Assembly (NCBI RefSeq): GCF_900188095.1
Contig: NZ_FZOT01000002.1
Span: 496,001 to 560,000 of the forward strand
Length of the DNA: 64,000 nt
Direction: 5' to 3'
From: Noviherbaspirillum humi
GTDB taxonomy: Bacteria > Pseudomonadota > Gammaproteobacteria > Burkholderiales > Burkholderiaceae_D
A model generated the notes under the pieces. It was not told where the DNA came from, searched no databases, and saw only the letters and a list, made by a program, of their open reading frames with translations. A program made the position numbers and the translations under genes. Below, piece by piece: positions 58,987 to 64,000 of the stretch (its first letter is position 1; every line of letters starts with the position of its first letter).

Positions 58987-59031
58987 CACAAAAATCTCCA
59001 GCAATCAATGACTTAGTCAAGTTAGGACGCT

Positions 59032-59059
59032 AGTTGGGGATAACCCTAAGGTTTTCAAG
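59032..59059 (-). promoter_or_regulatory. Sigma-32 promoter of grpE
   Basis: On the minus strand CTTGAAA (59053-59059), 13 bases, CCCCAACT (59032-59039). The -35 is exact and the -10 keeps the CCCCA core. It is 45 bases upstream of the grpE ATG. No HrcA CIRCE repeat is seen here. Confidence 0.82.
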
Positions 59060-59209
59060 GGATTTCCAACAATTTTTCTTGAGGACATGCTGTCCCTTTG
59101 GAAATGCATGAAAAATTAACAGCAGGTTACAGACTTTACGTTGGCACGATGGTGGGTTTGATCAAGGGCGGCTAGCATGAATGACATCACCACCGACAAG
59201 GAGAAGACG

Positions 59210-59320
59210 ATGCGATTACCCCTGATAGCCGGCATCGTGGTGGTCTATGTCGTGCTGGCGGCCGCCTGGATCGCCAGCCTCCCTTCGCCGGCCCTGTCGC
59301 GGGTCGGCCCGCCGTTCTAG
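59210..59320 (+). CDS. Small membrane protein, function unknown
   Basis: A 36-residue frame with a strong ribosome site (AAGGAGA, eight bases upstream of the ATG). It codes for MRLPLIAGIVVVYVVLAAA and continues WIASLPSPALSRVGPPF, one membrane helix with a short proline-rich tail. An in-frame ATG at 59177 would add 11 residues (MNDITTDKEKT), which look like leader sequence read through the ribosome site. No family is recognised. It ends one base before the convergent hemH stop. Expression is inferred only from the ribosome site and the coherent hydrophobic pattern. Confidence 0.55.
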   Translation: MRLPLIAGIVVVYVVLAAAWIASLPSPALSRVGPPF

Positions 59321-59321
59321 C

Positions 59322-60428
59322 TTAGCGCTCGGCGCCCATCAGCTCCGCCTGGCGGCGCGACACTTCCGCCTCCCGCGCCGCCTGTTCCCGGCTGGCGGCA
59401 TTCGACATGGTCGGCCAGCCCAGCAGGTGCTGCTCGGCGATGTCGGTAAGCGCCCGGATCCAGCCCGGCGCATCGTTCAGGCAGGGAATGTAGTGGAACT
59501 CCTTGCCGCCGGCGGTCAGGAAGTCATGCCGCACTTCCATGGAAATCTCTTCCAGCGTCTCCAGGCAGTCGCTGCTGAAGCCGGGGCACATCACATCCAC
59601 CCGCTCCACGCCCTGCTTTGCCAGCTGCACCAGGGTCGGCGCGGTATAGGGCTGCAGCCACTCGGCCTTGCCGAAGCGGGACTGGAAGGAAACGAGATAG
59701 TCGTCGCGTCCGAGACCGAGGCTTTCCGCCAGCAGGCGCGCCGTCTTGTGGCATTCGCAGTGGTAAGGGTCGCCCAGCAGCAGGGTGCGCTTGGGCACGC
59801 CGTGGAAGCTCATCACCAGCTTCTGGCCGCGGCCGTTCTGCTCCCAGTGCGCCAGCACCGAATCGCGCAGGGCGGCGATGTAGCCTTCATGATCGTGGTA
59901 GTGCTTCACCAGGCGCAGCTCCGGCACGTTGCGCACCTGGGCGTAGTGAGCGAAGGCGGCATCGAACACCGACGCGGTAGTGGTGGCCGAGTATTGCGGA
60001 TACGCCGGCAAGACCAGGATGCGGTCGCAGCCTTCAGTCTTGAGCTGGTCGAGCACCTGCGGCATGGACGGCGCGCCGTAGCGCATGGCGTAGACCACCT
60101 TCACCTCGTGGCCGCGCTCGCCCAGCAGACCCTGCAGCAGCTTGGCCTGGCGCTCGGTATAGACCTTCAGCGGCGAGCCTTCCTTCATCCAGATCGATGC
60201 ATACTTTCTGGCCGATTTGCCGGAACGCAGCGGCAGGATGATGCCGTGCAGGATCAGTGACCAGACCAAGCGCGGAATCTCCACCACGCGCGGGTCGGAC
60301 AGGAATTCCTTCAGGTAGGGACGCACCGCGCCGGCCGTCGGCGCATCCGGCGTGCCGAGGTTGACCAGCACCACCGCGGTCCTGGGCAGCGTGCCATGCC
60401 GGTACTCCGGCTCTTTTTTGAAAGCCAT
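59322..60428 (-). CDS. hemH: Ferrochelatase
   Basis: The 368-residue enzyme inserts iron into protoporphyrin IX, the last step of haem synthesis. Typical blocks are [34 protein letters not shown] near residue 18, [18 protein letters not shown] near 113, and [13 protein letters not shown] near 204, where the His is the metal-site base. [16 protein letters not shown] near 251 follows. The C-terminal helix adds [21 protein letters not shown], a short coiled tail. It is 69 bases downstream of recN on the same strand. Confidence 0.97.
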   Translation of the reverse strand: MAFKKEPEYRHGTLPRTAVVLVNLGTPDAPTAGAVRPYLKEFLSDPRVVEIPRLVWSLILHGIILPLRSGKSARKYASIWMKEGSPLKVYTERQAKLLQGLLGERGHEVKVVYAMRYGAPSMPQVLDQLKTEGCDRILVLPAYPQYSATTTASVFDAAFAHYAQVRNVPELRLVKHYHDHEGYIAALRDSVLAHWEQNGRGQKLVMSFHGVPKRTLLLGDPYHCECHKTARLLAESLGLGRDDYLVSFQSRFGKAEWLQPYTAPTLVQLAKQGVERVDVMCPGFSSDCLETLEEISMEVRHDFLTAGGKEFHYIPCLNDAPGWIRALTDIAEQHLLGWPTMSNAASREQAAREAEVSRRQAELMGAER

Positions 60429-60497
60429 GCTTGGGCCTTTCGGTTGGAGAAAGCGATGGCGGCGCCTGCGGCCGCCATCGCATGATGCGTGAAAGCC

Positions 60498-62144
60498 TCA
60501 GGACGCGAGCAATTCCCGCGCGTGCTTGCGGGTGGTGGCGGTAATCTCGATGCCGCCGAGCATGCGCGCCACTTCCTCGATGCGCGCCTTCGGATCGAGC
60601 GCCTCGATGCGCGAAACGGTGCGGCCGCTGGCGCTGGATTTGCTGACCTGGAAATGCTGGTTGGCCTGGCTGGCGACCTGCGGCAGATGAGTGACGCACA
60701 GCACCTGCCGGTCCTGGCCGAGGCGCTTGAGCAGACGGCCGACGACTTCCGCCACGCCGCCGCCGATGCCGGTGTCGACCTCGTCGAAGATCAGGGTCGG
60801 CGTCGCCGTGGCGGTGGAGGTAATGACGGAAATCGCGAGCGAGATGCGCGCCAGCTCACCGCCGGAGGCTACCTTGGCCAGCGCCCGGGCGGTGGTGCCG
60901 GCATGGGCCGCCACCATGAACTCCACCTGCTCCAGGCCGTAGCCGGCCGGCTCGCAGGCGTTCAGCGCGATTTCCAGGCGGCCGCCGGCCATGCTCAGTT
61001 CCTGCATGGCGGCGGTGACCGCCTCGCCCAGCTTGGCGGCGGCGGCGGCGCGCGCCTTGGACAGCTTCTGCGCCGCGCCCATATACGTCGCCTTGAGCTT
61101 TTCCTCCTGCGCGCGCAGCGCCTCGATGTCGCTGGCGTCGGCCAGTTGCCTGAGCTGCTCGGACAGCGTGGCCAGCTCCTGCGGCAGATCGTCCGGCGCC
61201 ACCCGGAACTTGCGGGCGGTGGAATGCAGCGCGTCCAGGCGCGACTCCACTTCATGCAGGCGTTCCGGATCGAGTTCCACCCGGCCCAGGTAATCGTTGA
61301 GCGAGTAGACCGCTTCCTGCAGCTGGATTGCGGCCGGCTCCAGCGCCTCGATCACCGGCTTCAAGGTGGCGTCGATGTCGGCCAGGCGGCTCAGCTTCTG
61401 GGTCATCACCGACAGCTGCGACAGCATCGGGTTGTCGGCCTCGGAAATCATGTGCAGCGCTTCCTGGGCGCCCTCGATCAGGCTGGCCGCATGCGACAGG
61501 CGGCTGTGCTCGTTGCTGATGTCGGCCCATTCGCCCGGCTTGGGCGCCAGCTTCTCCAGCTCGCCCACCTGCCATTCGAGACGTTCGCGCTCCAGCAGCA
61601 CGTTGCGGGCATTGATCTCGAACTCCTCGCGCTGCTTGGCCAGCGTGCGCCAGGCGCGATAGGCGGCGGCCACGACGCGGGCATCGTCCTGCAGACCGGC
61701 CTGGGAATCGAGCAGGATGCGCTGGGCATCGGTCTTGAGCAGGGACTGGTGGGCATGCTGGCCATGGATGTCGACCAGCATCTCGCCCAGTTCGCGCAGC
61801 TGGGCGGCGGTGGACGCGATGCCGTTGATGTAAGCCTTGGAGCGGCCGGCATTGTCGATCACCCGGCGCAGCAGCACGCCGCCCTCCTCGCTGTTGATTT
61901 CATGGGAATCGAGCCAGGCGCGGGCATCGTCGGTGAGCGCGAATTCGGCGGTGATGTCGGTCTTCGGCGCGCCCTCGCGCACCACGCTGGCGTCGCCGCG
62001 GCCGCCGAGGGTCAGGGCCAGCGCATCGATCAGGATGGATTTGCCGGCGCCGGTTTCGCCGGTGAATACCGTGAACCCGGGGGAGAATTCCAGTTCGATT
62101 GCATCAACGATAACAAAGTCTCGAATCGAGAGGGTTCGAAGCAT
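60498..62144 (-). CDS. recN: DNA repair protein RecN
   Basis: A 548-residue SMC-like protein for double-strand break repair. The head starts LRTLSIRDFVIVDAIELEF, with Walker A GETGAGKS at residues 29-36. A long coiled coil (about 150-370) separates it from the second half, whose ABC signature is ASGGELARISLAI and whose Walker B is TLIFDEVDTGIGG. The end ARMLGGIEITATTRKHARELL is standard. In contrast with E. coli I see no LexA box in the 76-base gap to nadK, so SOS control here is not supported. Confidence 0.97.
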   Translation of the reverse strand: MLRTLSIRDFVIVDAIELEFSPGFTVFTGETGAGKSILIDALALTLGGRGDASVVREGAPKTDITAEFALTDDARAWLDSHEINSEEGGVLLRRVIDNAGRSKAYINGIASTAAQLRELGEMLVDIHGQHAHQSLLKTDAQRILLDSQAGLQDDARVVAAAYRAWRTLAKQREEFEINARNVLLERERLEWQVGELEKLAPKPGEWADISNEHSRLSHAASLIEGAQEALHMISEADNPMLSQLSVMTQKLSRLADIDATLKPVIEALEPAAIQLQEAVYSLNDYLGRVELDPERLHEVESRLDALHSTARKFRVAPDDLPQELATLSEQLRQLADASDIEALRAQEEKLKATYMGAAQKLSKARAAAAAKLGEAVTAAMQELSMAGGRLEIALNACEPAGYGLEQVEFMVAAHAGTTARALAKVASGGELARISLAISVITSTATATPTLIFDEVDTGIGGGVAEVVGRLLKRLGQDRQVLCVTHLPQVASQANQHFQVSKSSASGRTVSRIEALDPKARIEEVARMLGGIEITATTRKHARELLAS

Positions 62145-62220
62145 GATGGGGATCTTTTCAGTCAGCCGCTTGGGTTGGTGGTGCGGCCATGGCGCAGTTG
62201 AACCATGGCATCGGCAGACG

Positions 62221-63138
62221 CTATTTTAGCCGGCCTTCGGCCGACGGATATTCATGCCAGTGCAGCTTTTCGCGCAGCGTGTGGTAGTAGCTCCAGCCCG
62301 CCGGATGCAGGAAGGTGATTGTGTGGGCGGAACGCCTGACGACGATGCGGTCGTGGTGCTGCAGGCTGGTGAAGGCTTGCATGTCGAAGTTGGCGTTGAT
62401 GTCGCGTCCGCCCATGACTTCGATGACGATGGTGCTGGTGTCCGGCACCACGATCGGCCGGTTCGACAGCGAATGCGGCGCGATCGGCACCAGCACCAGC
62501 CCGCCCAGGCTGGGATGCAGCAGCGGGCCGCCGGCCGACAGCGCGTAGGCGGTGGAACCGGTGGGCGTGGAGACGATCAGGCCGTCCGAGCGCTGGTTGT
62601 ACATGAAGCGGCCGTCCACCTCCACCTTCAGCTCCGCCATGCCGGTGGTGGCGCCGCGCGTCACCACCACGTCGTTGAAGGCCAGCGCCTCGAAGATGGC
62701 GGCGCCGTCGCGCACCACGCTGCTTTCCAGCAGGCTGCGGTTTTCGGACTCCAGCTTGCCGGCCAGCATGTCGGCCAGCACCGGGATCATGCCATCCTGC
62801 GGGATGTCGGTCATGAAGCCGAGCCGGCCCTGGTTGATGCCGATCAGCGGCACATGGTAAGGCGCGAGCTGGCGCGCGATGCCGAGCATGGTGCCGTCGC
62901 CGCCGACGACGATGGCGACGTCGGCATGCAGGCCGATCTCCTGCGGCGTCATGGCGCGCACATTGGCGAACGAGACGTTGCGGGCGGTCTCGGCCTCGAA
63001 CACCACCTCATGTCCCGAGCGGGTCAGGAAATCGGCGATGTCGGACAGCGACTGCTCGATGCCGGCGGCGCCGTACTTGCCGATGATGGCGACGGTGTGA
63101 AACCGGGATGACGAGGTTGGGGTTTGCGAAGGCGACAT
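62221..63138 (-). CDS. nadK: NAD kinase
   Basis: The 305-residue enzyme makes NADP from NAD and ATP. The GGDGT motif is at residues 79-83, with the catalytic Asp. [12 protein letters not shown] near 98 is the NE/D-related strand, followed by [10 protein letters not shown] near 152 and [26 protein letters not shown] near 185, all diagnostic. A Ser/Thr-rich N-terminus ([10 protein letters not shown]) is variable. nadK, recN and hemH lie in this order on one strand in many Burkholderiales. It is divergent from the HAD gene (59 bases). Confidence 0.97.
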   Translation of the reverse strand: MSPSQTPTSSSRFHTVAIIGKYGAAGIEQSLSDIADFLTRSGHEVVFEAETARNVSFANVRAMTPQEIGLHADVAIVVGGDGTMLGIARQLAPYHVPLIGINQGRLGFMTDIPQDGMIPVLADMLAGKLESENRSLLESSVVRDGAAIFEALAFNDVVVTRGATTGMAELKVEVDGRFMYNQRSDGLIVSTPTGSTAYALSAGGPLLHPSLGGLVLVPIAPHSLSNRPIVVPDTSTIVIEVMGGRDINANFDMQAFTSLQHHDRIVVRRSAHTITFLHPAGWSYYHTLREKLHWHEYPSAEGRLK

Positions 63139-63197
63139 GCTCCGGATTAGACCATAATTCGTGCATCAATTATCTGGATGCTTGCCAAATATCCATC

Positions 63198-63944
63198 ATG
63201 CCTGCCAACAATCCCGCGGTGATCAAGGCCGTTCTGTTCGACCTCGACGATACGCTCTGGCCCATCGTGCCGGTGATCCGGCGCGCCGAAGACGAGATGT
63301 TCGCCTGGCTGGAACGGCACGCGCCGGCGGTGACGCGGGAATTCACCATCGACAGCCTGCGCGCGCGGCGCATGGCGCTGATGAAGACCGATCCGGTCTA
63401 CCAGCTAGACCTGAAGGCGCTGCGCCATGCCGGCCTGACCGAGGCGTTCCGGCACGTGGGCGAAGACCTGGCCAAGGTGGACGCGGCGCTGGAGGTGTTC
63501 TCGACGGCCCGCAACCGGGTGGAGCCCTTCGCCGACGTGCTGCCGGTCCTGGCCTCGCTGCGCCGGCGGGTGCTGGTCGGCTCCGTGTCCAACGGCGTGG
63601 CGGACCTGGGAGCGATCGGCCTTGCCCATTTTTTCAGCACATCGATTGCGGCATGTCATTTCGGCAGCGCCAAGCCCGATCCGGCCATCTTCCATGCCGC
63701 CTGCGAGTCGCTCGGCGTGCTACCGTCGGAAGCGGTGTATGTCGGCGACGATCCCTTGCTCGATGTCAAAGGAGCAAAACAGGCCGGCCTGCATGCGCTC
63801 TGGCTGAACCGGCCGGAACTCGGTCCGGCGCGGGAACTGCCGCCGGAAGTGCAGCCGGATGCCATCTGTACAACGTTGTTCGATCTTGAAAATTGGTTGA
63901 GCGGACGCATGATTGTGTTGCCGCCCCAGCCGGCTGGTCGCTAG
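63198..63944 (+). CDS. HAD-IA family hydrolase
   Basis: A 248-residue phosphatase-like protein. Motif I VLFDLDDTLWP has the nucleophile D15 and acid D17. The cap is helical. Motif II is VGSVSNG near 134, motif III the Lys in GSAKPDP near 160, and motif IV VGDDPLLDVKGAKQAG near 183. It resembles the YigB/GppA-type phosphatases, but substrate is unknown. The frame opens at 63108, before the nadK start on the other strand; the ATG at 63198 is taken because it places motif I at the usual distance. hrcA starts nine bases after its stop. Confidence 0.9.
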   Translation: MPANNPAVIKAVLFDLDDTLWPIVPVIRRAEDEMFAWLERHAPAVTREFTIDSLRARRMALMKTDPVYQLDLKALRHAGLTEAFRHVGEDLAKVDAALEVFSTARNRVEPFADVLPVLASLRRRVLVGSVSNGVADLGAIGLAHFFSTSIAACHFGSAKPDPAIFHAACESLGVLPSEAVYVGDDPLLDVKGAKQAGLHALWLNRPELGPARELPPEVQPDAICTTLFDLENWLSGRMIVLPPQPAGR

Positions 63945-63953
63945 AATGATCCC

Positions 63954-64000
63954 ATGCAACTCGATAAGCGCGCTCAAACCCTCCTGAAGGCCTTGGTCGA
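63954..64000 (+). CDS. hrcA: Heat-inducible transcription repressor HrcA, N-terminus only
   Basis: The first 15 complete codons read MQLDKRAQTLLKALV, and the window ends inside the following codon. This is the conserved start of proteobacterial HrcA, before its winged helix. HrcA represses chaperone operons through CIRCE repeats; no such repeat was found near the grpE and dnaK promoters in this window, so its target is probably elsewhere (for example groESL). The short length limits certainty. Confidence 0.8.
   Translation, partial: MQLDKRAQTLLKALV

Noticed and set aside
58330-59209. CIRCE (HrcA operator) near grpE or dnaK
   Set aside because: No TTAGCACTC-N9-GAGTGCTAA-like repeat is present; the sites found fit sigma-32 instead.
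62145-62220. LexA box before recN
   Set aside because: No CTG-N10-CAG site was found on either strand in the gap; CTG triplets present lack the matching CAG.

Overview
This window looks like chromosomal core DNA from a GC-rich betaproteobacterium of the order Burkholderiales, most likely Oxalobacteraceae (Herbaspirillum / Noviherbaspirillum-like). This is inferred from protein sequences and gene order (pgk-pyk-fba-purC-purE-purK; pcnB-folK-DUF486-dNK-panB; hrcA / nadK / recN / hemH / grpE-dnaK-dnaJ). No 16S gene is present to settle it. I see no tRNA, rRNA, insertion sequence, prophage or CRISPR array.

Layout. 1-4.9 kb: end of an RNA 2',3'-cyclic phosphodiesterase gene, tcdA, an MFS transporter overlapping a hemerythrin gene, pdxH, msrA and a flavin reductase. 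4.9-12.4 kb: pbpC and a giant thioester alpha-2-macroglobulin gene, a periplasmic protection/repair pair. 12.5-20.2 kb: a Sua5-type t6A gene, then purK-purE-purC and fba, pyk, pgk, all on the minus strand. 20.3-27.6 kb: azlCD exporter, ilvE, a zinc-ribbon protein, a SnoaL-like protein, a YheT hydrolase, an unknown conserved protein, a BepA-like M48 protease, moaC and a secreted nuclease. 27.7-33.6 kb: a methyltransferase, a small lipoprotein, a Sel1-repeat protein with a possible DNA-binding N-terminus, two convergent type IV pilin genes that each carry a good sigma-54 promoter, an FHA/PP2C signalling pair and a TerC protein. 33.8-38.5 kb: sucCD, a DUF2889 gene, recX and recA with a LexA box. 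38.8-43.4 kb: response regulator, histidine kinase, DUF4212 subunit and a sodium/solute symporter. 43.5-47.7 kb: the four-gene Anbu cluster (ATP-grasp, alpha-E, transglutaminase, Anbu peptidase). 47.8-54.1 kb: purM, then a tightly overlapping hda-HAD-pcnB-folK-DUF486-dNK-panB run. 54.2-64 kb: carbonic anhydrase, dnaJ, dnaK and grpE (the last two with sigma-32-type promoters), a 36-residue membrane ORF, hemH, recN, nadK, a HAD phosphatase and the first codons of hrcA.

The parts that merit attention are the Anbu peptide-ligase/protease cluster, the sigma-54-driven pilin locus with its divergent Sel1 regulator candidate, the symporter with an EF-hand loop and a large soluble insertion beside its own two-component system, and several strong inverted repeats between genes. 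All positions, motifs and spacings were read by eye from the sequence; family assignments rest on recognised motifs, not on database searches.
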